Position numbers and translations under genes: made by a program
Notes under the pieces: model-generated
What the model saw: only the letters and a program-made list of their open reading frames with translations
Database searches by the model: none
What the model was told of the DNA's origin: nothing
Source of the DNA: Planococcus circulans
Lineage (GTDB): Bacteria; Bacillota; Bacilli; Bacillales_A; Planococcaceae
Assembly: GCF_020023385.1 (NCBI RefSeq)
Contig: NZ_JAIQCL010000002.1
Coordinates: forward strand, 449,917-484,367
Length of the DNA stretch: 34,451 nt
Direction: 5' to 3'
In this document: in pieces, positions 6,945 through 15,129 of the stretch
Layout: each line of letters opens with the position of its first letter
Position numbering within the stretch: position 1 is the stretch's first letter

Positions 6945-8129
6945 ATGTCATTTGGAACAGCGGAGTACCAAGAAAGAATACGAAAGACAAAAGAGCGGAT
7001 GTCGGCGAGGGGGATAGAAGTCTTGCTGATCACCGATCCGGCAAATATGAACTACCTCTCTGGTTACGATGCTTGGTCGTTTTATGTACATCAGATGCTG
7101 ATCGTCATTGACGACGAAGACCAGCCGATCTGGGTAGGGCGGACAATGGATGCAAATGGAGCAAAAATTACAACATGGCTGTACCATGACAACATCATTC
7201 CTTATCCGGACACGTATGTTCAATCAGATGTAAAGCATCCAATGGATTTTGTAGCTGATATTCTAAAGCAAATCGGACAGCAGAATCGCAGTATAGGCGT
7301 TGAAATGGAGAATTATTATTTTACTGCAAAATGCTACGAACAATTGAAAAAAGGCTTGCCGAATGCCCGTTTCCAAGATGCGACTTCATTGGTGAATTGG
7401 ATACGGCTTATAAAATCCGATCAGGAAATCACTTACATGAAACGGGCTGCTTTATTCGCCGGAAAAGCAATGACTGTGGGAATTGAGATGATAAATGAAG
7501 GAATCCGTGAATGTGATGTGGCCGCCCAAATCCTGCGTGCGCAAGTGACAGGCACAGAGGAATTCGGCGGGGACTATCCGGCCATTATGCCGCTGTTGCC
7601 ATCAGGTGAAAAAACATCGACCCCTCATCTGACATGGACGGACGCCCGCTATAAGAAAAATGAATCAGTGATTTTAGAATTGGCCGGTTGCTATAAACGA
7701 TACCATTCGCCGTTGGCACGGACTGTCCATATCGGAACGCCAAGCAATGAAATGAAGTTACTAGTTCAGGTGACGTTGGAAGGGCTTGAAGAATGCCTTG
7801 CAATGATCAGACCTGGAATTGCCTTGGAGGAGATCTGCGAAGTCTGGACCAGATCGATTGCTAGATATGGTTTCGAAAAAGAGTCCCGCCTCGGTTACCC
7901 GGTGGGGTTGAATTATCCGCCGGATTGGGGTGAACACACTGCAAGCATTCGCAAAGGCGACCGAACCATCCTTGAGCCGAATATGACATTTCATCTAATT
8001 CCGGGAATGTGGTACGACAAATCCGGTTTTGAAGTAAGTGAAGCTTTTCGCGTGACAGAGAATGGCTGTGAAACTTTAGCGAATCTGCCTAGAGGACTGC
8101 ACATCAAGGGCGAAATCTTAATTAAATAG
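6945..8129 (+). CDS. doeA: ectoine hydrolase DoeA
   Basis: A 394-aa cytoplasmic enzyme with the creatinase/M24 aminopeptidase fold. It opens the pyrimidine ring of ectoine to give N-acetyl-2,4-diaminobutanoate. Recognition rests on segments I recall from DoeA/EutD: GYDAWSFYVHQ (40-50), MDANGAK (68-74), YPDTYVQSDVKHPMDF (87-102), VEMENYYF (119-126), GGDYPAIMPLLPSG (208-221) and ELAGCYKRYHSPLARTVH (245-262). Length matches the family (about 395-400). The ribosome binding site GGGGAGGG lies just upstream of the ATG. It is the first gene of a six-gene run that continues with eutC 28 bases later. This is the anchor for calling the locus ectoine degradation. Confidence 0.92.
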   Translation: MSFGTAEYQERIRKTKERMSARGIEVLLITDPANMNYLSGYDAWSFYVHQMLIVIDDEDQPIWVGRTMDANGAKITTWLYHDNIIPYPDTYVQSDVKHPMDFVADILKQIGQQNRSIGVEMENYYFTAKCYEQLKKGLPNARFQDATSLVNWIRLIKSDQEITYMKRAALFAGKAMTVGIEMINEGIRECDVAAQILRAQVTGTEEFGGDYPAIMPLLPSGEKTSTPHLTWTDARYKKNESVILELAGCYKRYHSPLARTVHIGTPSNEMKLLVQVTLEGLEECLAMIRPGIALEEICEVWTRSIARYGFEKESRLGYPVGLNYPPDWGEHTASIRKGDRTILEPNMTFHLIPGMWYDKSGFEVSEAFRVTENGCETLANLPRGLHIKGEILIK

Positions 8130-8157
8130 AGAACTCCATTTAAGGAGGTGCTAAAAC

Positions 8158-9162
8158 TTGTTGATCTACACCGAGCAGGAAGTGAAGCAATATATCACCT
8201 TGAATCTGGAAGCGAAGATGGTGATCGAAGACGGGTTCAACAAATTGGTGCAGGGCCATGTGGAGATGCCGCCCATCATGCGGATAGACATCCATGACCA
8301 TAACGGTGAAGTGGACGTCAAGACAGCTTATGTGAAAGGCAAAGAGATGTTTGCCATCAAAGTGTCTTCCGGTTTTTTTGATAATCCCCAAATCGGCTTG
8401 CCGAGCGGCAATGGATTCATGATGTTGCTGAGTGCACAAACCGGTATTCCGCAGGCACTTTTCCTGGATAATGGCTATTTGACCGAAATCCGAACTGCAG
8501 CGGCTGGAGCGATTGCCGCCGATTACCTGGCGCGAAAAGACATCCACACTGTCGGAGTGATCGGAGCAGGAAGCCAGGCGAGATTCCAGCTGAAAGCATT
8601 GGCATTGGTCAGGGATTTCAAAAGGGTTCTTGTATATGCAAGATCTGACGAACGGGCCAGGCAATACGCAGAAGAAATGAGTGGAATTCTCGGCAAAGAA
8701 GTCAAAGCAGCAGAAAGTGCCGAACAAGTGGTCCGCAGCAGCGGTCTGGTCGTGACAACGACTCCGGCCACTGAGCCGCTCGTAAAAGCAGAATGGCTGC
8801 ATGCCGGTCTTCACATTACAGCAATGGGCTCAGACGCTGAACAAAAGCAGGAACTCGAGACGCGGGTCCTGGCAGCGGCGGATAAAGTTGTCTGTGATGC
8901 CAAAGCGCAATGCGCTAAGCTCGGGGAATTGCACCATGCTTTGGACAGCGGCGAACTAAAGGATGTATCCCAGGTTATCGAACTTGGCCAATTGACTTCC
9001 AAAGAGTTGAAGGGCCGTGACAATGATAACCAGATTACAGTTTGCGATTTAACCGGTACCGGCGTACAGGATACGGCCATTGCCCTGTTTGCTTATCAAG
9101 AATTGCAAAAGCACCAAACAGGGGTGGAAATCGACAATCATCATGAGTTCCAAAAAAACTAA
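8158..9162 (+). CDS. eutC: EutC, ornithine cyclodeaminase/mu-crystallin family
   Basis: A 334-aa NAD(P)-binding enzyme of the ornithine cyclodeaminase family. The Rossmann motif GAGSQA is at 136-141, with the family's conserved lysine near K68 (FAIKVSS) and the LTEIRTAAAGA segment at 108-118. The family includes lyases and cyclic imine reductases. In ectoine gene clusters the member is called EutC and is associated with EutB and the hydroxyectoine branch. The start is TTG, fixed by a near-ideal AAGGAGGTG at 8142-8150 with a 7-base spacer. The next gene starts 14 bases after the stop, so they are co-transcribed. The exact reaction is unproven. Confidence 0.82.
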   Translation: MLIYTEQEVKQYITLNLEAKMVIEDGFNKLVQGHVEMPPIMRIDIHDHNGEVDVKTAYVKGKEMFAIKVSSGFFDNPQIGLPSGNGFMMLLSAQTGIPQALFLDNGYLTEIRTAAAGAIAADYLARKDIHTVGVIGAGSQARFQLKALALVRDFKRVLVYARSDERARQYAEEMSGILGKEVKAAESAEQVVRSSGLVVTTTPATEPLVKAEWLHAGLHITAMGSDAEQKQELETRVLAAADKVVCDAKAQCAKLGELHHALDSGELKDVSQVIELGQLTSKELKGRDNDNQITVCDLTGTGVQDTAIALFAYQELQKHQTGVEIDNHHEFQKN

Positions 9163-9175
9163 GAGGAGTGGTCAT

Positions 9176-10375
9176 ATGACACAAAAAGATATTCATGCAG
9201 GGACAAAAGCAGTATGGGCAGGAGAAAAAGAATATTTGGTTCACGGGGCAACTCAAGTACCCGTAGTATTGAGCGTAGCTTATACGTATGACGATATGGA
9301 TGAATGGTATGACGTCGCGATCGGCAAGAAAAAAGGCCATATCTATGGGCGCAACACAAATCCGACAGTACAGGCGTTTGAAGATAAAGTGAAGATTCTG
9401 GAAGGAGCCGAAGCGGCAACCAGCTTTTCCACCGGAATGGCGGCAATCAGCAATACGTTAGCGACATTCCTGTTGCCGGGCGATCGTATTGTTTCGGTTA
9501 AAGACACATACGGCGGCACCAATAAAATCTTCACGGAATTTCTACCACGACAAAATATTGAAGTCGCTTTGGCCGAAACCGGCAATCATGAATCAATTGA
9601 AGCGGAAGTTTCAAAAGGGTGTAAAATCCTTTATTTGGAAACGCCGACAAACCCAACAGTTAAAATCACCGATATTGAACGAATGGCAAAAGCGGGACAT
9701 GAAGTTGGGGCTCTCGTGATCATCGATAATACATTCGGAACGCCGATCAACCAAAACCCTCTTGAGCTTGGTGTGGATTTGGTCATACACAGCGCAACAA
9801 AATTTCTCGGCGGCCATGCAGATGCTTTGGGTGGGGTATTAGTCGGTTCCCATGAACTTGTTGAACAAGTTTACCATTACCGCGAAATCAACGGCGCTAC
9901 AATGGATCCGATGGCGGCATACTTGACTTTGCGCGGCATGAAAACACTTCACCTCCGCGTACGTGAGCAATGCAAAAATGCAATGGAGCTTGCCAAATAC
10001 CTTCAAACAAAAGAGTTGGTTGAAGATGTCTTCTACCCTGGACTCGAAACGCATCCAAACCATGATATTGCGAAAAAACAAATGAAGGATTTCGGCGGCA
10101 TGCTCAGTTTTGCAGTGAAAGGCGGCGTCGATACGGTACGGGACCTTCTTCCAAAATTGCAATATGCCCATCGTGCAGCCAATCTGGGGGCAGTGGAAAC
10201 GACGGTTGGCCCAGCACGGACAACAAGCCATGTAGAGTGTACGCCCGAAGAACGTGCAGCAATGGGAATTCCTGAAGGGCTGATCCGAGTGTCTTGCGGC
10301 ATCGAGAATATCGAAGACATTATTGCTGATTTTGAACAAGCATTCAAACACGTGGAAAACGCACTTAAAGTTTAA
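9176..10375 (+). CDS. cystathionine gamma-synthase/lyase-like PLP enzyme of the ectoine operon
   Basis: A 399-aa fold-type I PLP enzyme of the Cys/Met metabolism family, which performs gamma-elimination or gamma-replacement on C4 amino acids. It has Tyr57-Gly-Arg59 (phosphate contacts), FSTGMAAI (84-91), Tyr112 (stacks on PLP), Asp185 (DNTF), PLP lysine Lys209 (SATKFLGGHAD) and Arg371 (RVSCG). The usual substrate loop ending PASMTH is replaced by LGAVETTVGPARTTSH (337-352), hinting at a different substrate. It sits between eutC and doeB2, so 2,4-diaminobutanoate is a plausible substrate: gamma-replacement by water would give homoserine, gamma-elimination 2-oxobutanoate. The start at 9176 follows AGAGGAG; an upstream in-frame ATG at 9080 lies inside eutC and is rejected. 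A sulfur-metabolism role cannot be excluded. Confidence 0.82.
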   Translation: MTQKDIHAGTKAVWAGEKEYLVHGATQVPVVLSVAYTYDDMDEWYDVAIGKKKGHIYGRNTNPTVQAFEDKVKILEGAEAATSFSTGMAAISNTLATFLLPGDRIVSVKDTYGGTNKIFTEFLPRQNIEVALAETGNHESIEAEVSKGCKILYLETPTNPTVKITDIERMAKAGHEVGALVIIDNTFGTPINQNPLELGVDLVIHSATKFLGGHADALGGVLVGSHELVEQVYHYREINGATMDPMAAYLTLRGMKTLHLRVREQCKNAMELAKYLQTKELVEDVFYPGLETHPNHDIAKKQMKDFGGMLSFAVKGGVDTVRDLLPKLQYAHRAANLGAVETTVGPARTTSHVECTPEERAAMGIPEGLIRVSCGIENIEDIIADFEQAFKHVENALKV

Positions 10376-10401
10376 ATTTCAGGATTCGAGGTGCAGAGTG
10401 G

Positions 10402-11616
10402 ATGCCTGGACATCATATTGTCGATCAAGCCGACTCCCTAGCAGACAAACTGATTGCATGGCGGCGCACATTCCATCAATATCCCGAACTCAGTTTTCAG
10501 GAGTTCAAAACCTCTCAGTATATTGCACAAGCTTTAGAGGAAATTGACGGCATCGAGGTGGAAACTGGAATCGGGTTAGAAACGAGTGTCATCGGCACCT
10601 TGACTTCCGGAGAAGGGCCGACAATCGCCGTTAGAGCGGATATTGATGCGCTTCCCATCGAAGAAGAAAACGAAATCGATTATCGTTCACAAAATCCGGG
10701 GATGATGCATGCTTGCGGCCATGATGCGCATGCAGCAATCCTGTTGGGAGCTGCTGTAATTTTAGCTGAACAGTTCAAAAAAAATGACATCAAAGGAACT
10801 GTTAAATTCATCTTTCAACCAGCGGAAGAATGCATAGACGAAGCAGGATTGTCAGGATCTCCTTATCTGGTGCAGGCAGGGGCATACGACGGAGTAGAGG
10901 TGGCGATTGCGCTTCATATGTGTCCATGGCTGCCTGCTGGAGAAGTCCAGATCAGTGATGGATACAGCATGGCAAATGTCGATGTTTTTCAGGCGAAAAT
11001 CATGGGCACTGGCGGACATGGTGCTTATCCGGAACTAGGAACCGATCCAACCTGGATGCTCGGCCCTGTTTTACAGGCATTGCACGGTATTGTTTCACGC
11101 AAAGTGCCTGCATTAGAAGGAGCTGTGATCAGCATCGGCCAAATTCATGCTGGAACAGCAAGCAATATCATACCGACGGAAGTGGAAATTGAGGGGACGA
11201 TCCGCAGCTATTCCACTGAAATCCGTGAGCTATTATCAACCGAATTGAACAAAGCGTTCTCGATTGTAGAAAACCTGGACGGCGAATATTTTTTGGAAAT
11301 TCATAGAGGCGAGCCGGCACTGGTCAATGACCCAGCCGTTAATGACAGGATCCTGAAAGCGATGTACGAACTCTATCCAAAGTTGCGGATCACCAAAAAG
11401 CCTTTTGGCATGGGTGGAGAAGATTTTGGATATGTCACACAAAAACTGCCGAGCTCCATGTTTTTCCTAGGAAGTTCCCTGACAGATGGGGTCCATCGGG
11501 ATCTCCACACGCCGACTTTCGATATTGACGAAAACTGCCTCCCGATTGGAGCGGCAATTCTTGCACAAACAGCGCTTAATTTTTTGACAGAGGAAAGAAC
11601 AGCTGCCGACAACTAA
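10402..11616 (+). CDS. doeB2: M20-family amidohydrolase, likely N-acetyl-2,4-diaminobutanoate deacetylase DoeB2
   Basis: A 404-aa metal-dependent amidohydrolase of the HipO/AbgB (M20D) type. Metal ligands are visible in HACGHDAH (Cys105, His107), AEE (142-143) and ALHMCPW (His172), with HRDLHTPTF near the C-terminus; MGTGGHGAYPE marks the dimerisation domain. In ectoine clusters two unrelated deacetylases occur, the AstE/AspA-like DoeB and the M20-type DoeB2. The position two genes after doeA fits DoeB2, which converts N-acetyl-DABA to DABA and acetate. The ATG is preceded by GGTGCAGAG. A 95-base gap follows with no terminator that I can see. Confidence 0.8.
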   Translation: MPGHHIVDQADSLADKLIAWRRTFHQYPELSFQEFKTSQYIAQALEEIDGIEVETGIGLETSVIGTLTSGEGPTIAVRADIDALPIEEENEIDYRSQNPGMMHACGHDAHAAILLGAAVILAEQFKKNDIKGTVKFIFQPAEECIDEAGLSGSPYLVQAGAYDGVEVAIALHMCPWLPAGEVQISDGYSMANVDVFQAKIMGTGGHGAYPELGTDPTWMLGPVLQALHGIVSRKVPALEGAVISIGQIHAGTASNIIPTEVEIEGTIRSYSTEIRELLSTELNKAFSIVENLDGEYFLEIHRGEPALVNDPAVNDRILKAMYELYPKLRITKKPFGMGGEDFGYVTQKLPSSMFFLGSSLTDGVHRDLHTPTFDIDENCLPIGAAILAQTALNFLTEERTAADN

Positions 11617-11711
11617 AGCTCTGTGGGTATGTTCACAAAACAATTGCGTTATGTGTCTGGAATTGGAAGAAACCGGCGCAGTTGAATCCAACAAGATAGA
11701 GGTGGAAAACC

Positions 11712-12770
11712 GTGGTCTATAAATTAGCTTTTATAGGATTTGGCGTAGTCGGACAAGGCTTGGCTGAAATCCTTCGGGATAAGAAAGAATCATTGAAGCG
11801 GGATGAGGATTTTGAAGCGCAGATTGTGGCGATTTCTGATTTGAGGAAAGGCGCTATTTATCATCCGAATGGCCTTGATATCAATGTGATTTTGAAAACG
11901 CTGAAAGAAACCGGGAATCTGGAAGACTATCCTCAAACTTCAGGACTGATCAAAGGGTGGGATAGTTTGACGACCATTCGGGAATCCAATGCAGACACTA
12001 TCATTGAAGTATCCTATACGGATGTGAAAACAGGCCAACCGGCAATCGACCATTGCAAAACGGCTTTCGAAAACGGCAAGAACGTGGTGATGACCAACAA
12101 AGGGCCGGTCGCTTTGGCGTATAAGGAGCTTTCGGGAATTGCTGAACAGCACGGAGTGTCTTGGGGATTTGAAGGCACTGTAATGAGTGGGACGCCGGCA
12201 CTTCGGATGCCGGTTGCGACACTTGCGGGAAATGAAATTACAGAAGTGCGGGGAATCTTGAATGGAACCACAAATTATATTTTAACGAAAATGGAGACAG
12301 AAGGTGTCAGTTACGAGGAGGCTTTGAAGGAAGCGCAGAATTTAGGCTTTGCTGAAGCGGATCCGACCAGTGATGTAGAAGGCTACGATGCCCGCTATAA
12401 AATTGTTATTCTATCGAACTATGTGATGAAAGCGCCGTTGACCGTTGAAGAAGTTTCATGCCAAGGAATTTCAAGCCTTACATTAAAAGATATTGAGGAA
12501 GCGAAAAAAGAAGGGAAGCGTTGGAAGCTTATAGCGAAAGCACGTAAAGAGGGGTCCAAAGTCATCGCTTCGATTGCTCCAGAGAAAGTGGACCTGACTG
12601 ATCCGTTGGCATCTGTCGGCGGAGCCGTCAATGCAATCACCTATGAGACCGACCTTCTGGGATCCGTAACCTTGAGCGGCGCGGGAGCGGGAAAGACAGA
12701 GACAGGTTTTTCGTTATTGATTGACCTTATTACGATTTCCCGTGAAAAACATGCGGTAAAATTACTATGA
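11712..12770 (+). CDS. homoserine dehydrogenase-like enzyme lacking an ACT domain
   Basis: A 352-aa NAD(P)-dependent oxidoreductase. The nucleotide-binding GFGVVGQG is at 9-16. Residues Lys130 (TNKGP), Glu215, Asp221, Asp226 and Lys230 (AEADPTSDVEGYDARYK) fall at the catalytic and substrate positions of yeast homoserine dehydrogenase, with identical spacing from Glu to Lys. The C-terminal ACT regulatory domain of the usual Bacillus enzyme (about 430 aa) is missing, which fits a catabolic enzyme free of threonine feedback. Next to an aldehyde dehydrogenase it may oxidise homoserine to aspartate semialdehyde. The start is GTG, preceded by AGAGGTGG. Its stop overlaps an upstream ATG of the next frame (ATGA), showing translational coupling. 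Confidence 0.83.
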   Translation: MVYKLAFIGFGVVGQGLAEILRDKKESLKRDEDFEAQIVAISDLRKGAIYHPNGLDINVILKTLKETGNLEDYPQTSGLIKGWDSLTTIRESNADTIIEVSYTDVKTGQPAIDHCKTAFENGKNVVMTNKGPVALAYKELSGIAEQHGVSWGFEGTVMSGTPALRMPVATLAGNEITEVRGILNGTTNYILTKMETEGVSYEEALKEAQNLGFAEADPTSDVEGYDARYKIVILSNYVMKAPLTVEEVSCQGISSLTLKDIEEAKKEGKRWKLIAKARKEGSKVIASIAPEKVDLTDPLASVGGAVNAITYETDLLGSVTLSGAGAGKTETGFSLLIDLITISREKHAVKLL

Positions 12771-12787
12771 GATTAGGGGGTAATTGT

Positions 12788-14230
12788 TTGAGGACTCATC
12801 TTACAGGCCAAAAAATGTTTTTTGCAGGAAAATGGGTGAACAGTGAGCAGATCATTGAAGTACGGAACCCCCAAGACAACAGCATCATCGATGTAGTTCC
12901 TGCCGCTACAGCGGAAGATATGTTGAACTGTGTGAAAGAGGCAGAAGAAGGAGCCGAAATAGCAGCCGCAATGCCTGTCCACGAGCGTATAAAAGTAATC
13001 AATGGCGCTGCTGATCACATCGAACAGCATAGCGGGAAATACGCCCGGACGATTGCCCTGGAAAGCAGCAAAACGATTCGTGAAGCGAAAAAGGAAGTAG
13101 GGCGTGCTATTCAAACTTTACGTATCAGTGCGGAAGAAGCAAGGCGGATCAACGGAGAAACCATTCCTTTCGATCAATCGCCAGGAAGCGAAAATCGCAT
13201 CGGCTATTTCTACCGTTTTCCAATCGGTATTATCGGAGCGATTACCCCATTCAACGATCCACTCAATTTGGTTGCACATAAAATTGGTCCAGCCATTGCG
13301 TCAGGAAATGCCATCATCGTTAAGCCGGCAACTGTTACACCTTTAAGTGCGTTGCTCTTGGCGGAAGCTTTTTCCCTAGCCGGCTTGCCAGCAAAAGTCT
13401 TGTCCGTGATCACCGGCCATGGCAGGGAAATCGGAGATGCACTTGTTACACATCCTGCAGTTCGGATGATCACCTTCACTGGCGGGCTGGAAGCGGGTGA
13501 AGACATTTCGCGTAAAGCGGGATTGAAGAAAATCAGCATGGAACTGGGGTCGAATTCGCCCGTCATCGTACTGGAGGACGCCGATTTGGAAGAGGCTGTG
13601 GACTCCAGCGTTTCAGGAGCTTTCTGGGCGGCCGGACAAAACTGTTTGAGCGTTCAGCGGATCTATATTCAGGAAAGCGTCTTTGAATCATTCAAGACGC
13701 AGTTCGTTGAGCGCACTGGGGAATACATCGTCGGAGATAAATTATCCGAGCTCACAGATATGGGGCCGCTGATTACTGAAAAGGAAGCGATGCGTGTTGA
13801 ACAACTGATTGAAGAAGCGGTAAGCAGAGGCGCGGTTGTTTTAACAGGGGGAGAGCGGACTGGAGCTTTTTACTCGCCGACTGTACTGACGGATGTTCCC
13901 GAAAATTGCACGATCGCCAAAGAAGAAGTTTTTGGTCCTGTAGTATTGCTGTACGCAGTAGCCGATCTCGACGAGGCAATCGCATTATCAAATAACGTGA
14001 ATTATGGATTGCAGGCAGGAATTTTTACGAAAAATATAGATTTAGCGCATAAGGCGATCGCCAAATTGGATGTAGGCGGAATCATGGTTAATGACAGCAG
14101 CGATTACCGAATCGATGCGATGCCATTCGGCGGGGTAAAAAATTCGGGATTAGGCCGTGAAGGCATCAAATTTTCGATTCAGGAAATGACCGAGCCGAAA
14201 GTTGTCTGTTTTAAACTGTCGAGTCACTAA
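12788..14230 (+). CDS. NAD(P)-dependent aldehyde dehydrogenase, DoeC-like (aspartate semialdehyde to aspartate)
   Basis: A 480-aa member of the ALDH superfamily. Catalytic Asn156 (TPFND), cofactor Lys179 (VKPA), general base Glu252 (MELGSNSP) and nucleophile Cys286 (GQNCLS) are all present, and EEVFGPVV marks the C-terminal domain. In the ectoine pathway DoeC oxidises aspartate semialdehyde to aspartate without phosphate, and the preceding homoserine dehydrogenase-like gene would supply that aldehyde. The TTG at 12788 is preferred because AGGGGG (12775-12780) is well spaced before it; the ATG at 12767, overlapping the previous stop, would add seven residues and lacks a good ribosome binding site. 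It is the last gene before the terminator. Another semialdehyde as substrate is possible. Confidence 0.82.
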   Translation: MRTHLTGQKMFFAGKWVNSEQIIEVRNPQDNSIIDVVPAATAEDMLNCVKEAEEGAEIAAAMPVHERIKVINGAADHIEQHSGKYARTIALESSKTIREAKKEVGRAIQTLRISAEEARRINGETIPFDQSPGSENRIGYFYRFPIGIIGAITPFNDPLNLVAHKIGPAIASGNAIIVKPATVTPLSALLLAEAFSLAGLPAKVLSVITGHGREIGDALVTHPAVRMITFTGGLEAGEDISRKAGLKKISMELGSNSPVIVLEDADLEEAVDSSVSGAFWAAGQNCLSVQRIYIQESVFESFKTQFVERTGEYIVGDKLSELTDMGPLITEKEAMRVEQLIEEAVSRGAVVLTGGERTGAFYSPTVLTDVPENCTIAKEEVFGPVVLLYAVADLDEAIALSNNVNYGLQAGIFTKNIDLAHKAIAKLDVGGIMVNDSSDYRIDAMPFGGVKNSGLGREGIKFSIQEMTEPKVVCFKLSSH

Positions 14231-14253
14231 AGGAACGGCCTGAAAAACGATTG

Positions 14254-14288
14254 AAAAAGGTTCCGTCAAAATTTGACGGAACCTTTTT
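14254..14288. terminator. bidirectional terminator between ectoine operon and convergent GNAT gene
   Basis: AAAAAGGTTCCGTCAAA and TTTGACGGAACCTTTTT are perfect 17-base arms around a single A. The run of T on one side and A on the other lets it stop transcription from both directions. Confidence 0.95.
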
Positions 14289-14289
14289 A

Positions 14290-14796
14290 TCAGTTTTGGA
14301 TATCTAAGCGAAAAGCTTTTACAACGATGCCATCATCTAAAGGCGTGATGTCGAGTGACTCAATCCGTTCAAAGCCCATTTTCTCATAAAGGGCAATCGC
14401 GTTTATCATAAAGCTTCCGGTATGAAGGCCGACAAATTTTTGCTTGCGTATTTTACAAATGTCAATGCAATGTTCGACTAGCGCTTTGCCGACTCCCTGG
14501 GAACGGAAATCTGGACTGACCGCCAATAATCGGATTTCGGGATGTTCTATGGCCATTGAATCCCATTCATAGGCCTTGGAATCAGCGGGGAACAACACAA
14601 CACTGCCTGCAATATGCCCGTCTATTTCTGCAACGAATACTTCAGCACCGTCCTCTTGATCGTTCGTGGATGCCAAGTTCGCTTTCAGCATTTCCCAATG
14701 CTCTGGCGAGAGCTCTGCTTCATATGGGCGATAGGATTCAAGTCGCTGTTCTTTTAATATATAAAACTCATTTTTCTTAGCTTCACGGATCAACAT
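14290..14796 (-). CDS. GNAT family N-acetyltransferase
   Basis: A 168-aa acetyltransferase. The acetyl-CoA pyrophosphate-binding loop is visible in LLAVSPDFRSQGVGKALVEH, followed by the typical C-terminal ALYEKMGFERIE motif. The gene converges on the ectoine operon and shares its terminator. On the minus strand AAAGGAGATGG precedes the ATG. Nothing in the sequence shows the substrate. Acetylation of a diamino acid is conceivable given the neighbours, but the protein does not look like EctA, and opposite orientation argues against co-regulation. Confidence 0.8.
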   Translation of the reverse strand: MLIREAKKNEFYILKEQRLESYRPYEAELSPEHWEMLKANLASTNDQEDGAEVFVAEIDGHIAGSVVLFPADSKAYEWDSMAIEHPEIRLLAVSPDFRSQGVGKALVEHCIDICKIRKQKFVGLHTGSFMINAIALYEKMGFERIESLDITPLDDGIVVKAFRLDIQN

Positions 14797-15074
14797 ATGA
14801 CCATCTCCTTTTACTCACGTTCCCTGAGTATTCTCACGGACTTTCACAAAAATTAGAATCGAGGGATAGTTCGTTTGAAAACACTTTTTTAAAAAATGGA
14901 CGAGAATAGAAGGATGCAGTGAACTCCGACTATAAAGTTATTGTAGACAAGGTAATTATATAGAAATATATTGCATACATCAAGAGGGAGGTAATCAAAC
15001 AATAAGATGAAACCGCATACATGTGTAAGTTATTTGACGATTATAAAAATAATGAAATATTATTTTTTAATTCG
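14797..15074. other. non-coding region upstream of ilvD
   Basis: AT-rich divergent intergenic stretch holding the start signals of the minus-strand GNAT gene and the upstream part of the ilvD promoter. GGGAGG at 14986-14991 is not followed by a start codon at usable distance. I find no T-box motif here, which would be common before branched-chain amino acid genes in this group, and only a poor CodY-box resemblance near 15078. Confidence 0.5.
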
Positions 15075-15102
15075 TTGAATTCTGACAAATGTGCTCTATA
15101 AT
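15075..15102 (+). promoter_or_regulatory. ilvD promoter
   Basis: TTGAAT (15075-15080), 16-base spacer, TATAAT (15097-15102); the transcript would start about 20 bases before the ATG at 15130. Confidence 0.7.
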
Positions 15103-15129
15103 AAATAGAAAAGAAAGGATAGGATAATT

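Noticed and set aside
9080..9175. Upstream start for the PLP enzyme at 9080
   Set aside because: It lies within eutC, and the 9176 ATG has its own AGAGGAG and gives the family's normal length.
15008..15079. 23-codon ORF in the ilvD leader
   Set aside because: The nearest Shine-Dalgarno-like GGAGG is about 15 bases away, the composition is AT-rich noise, and the ilvD promoter overlaps its end.
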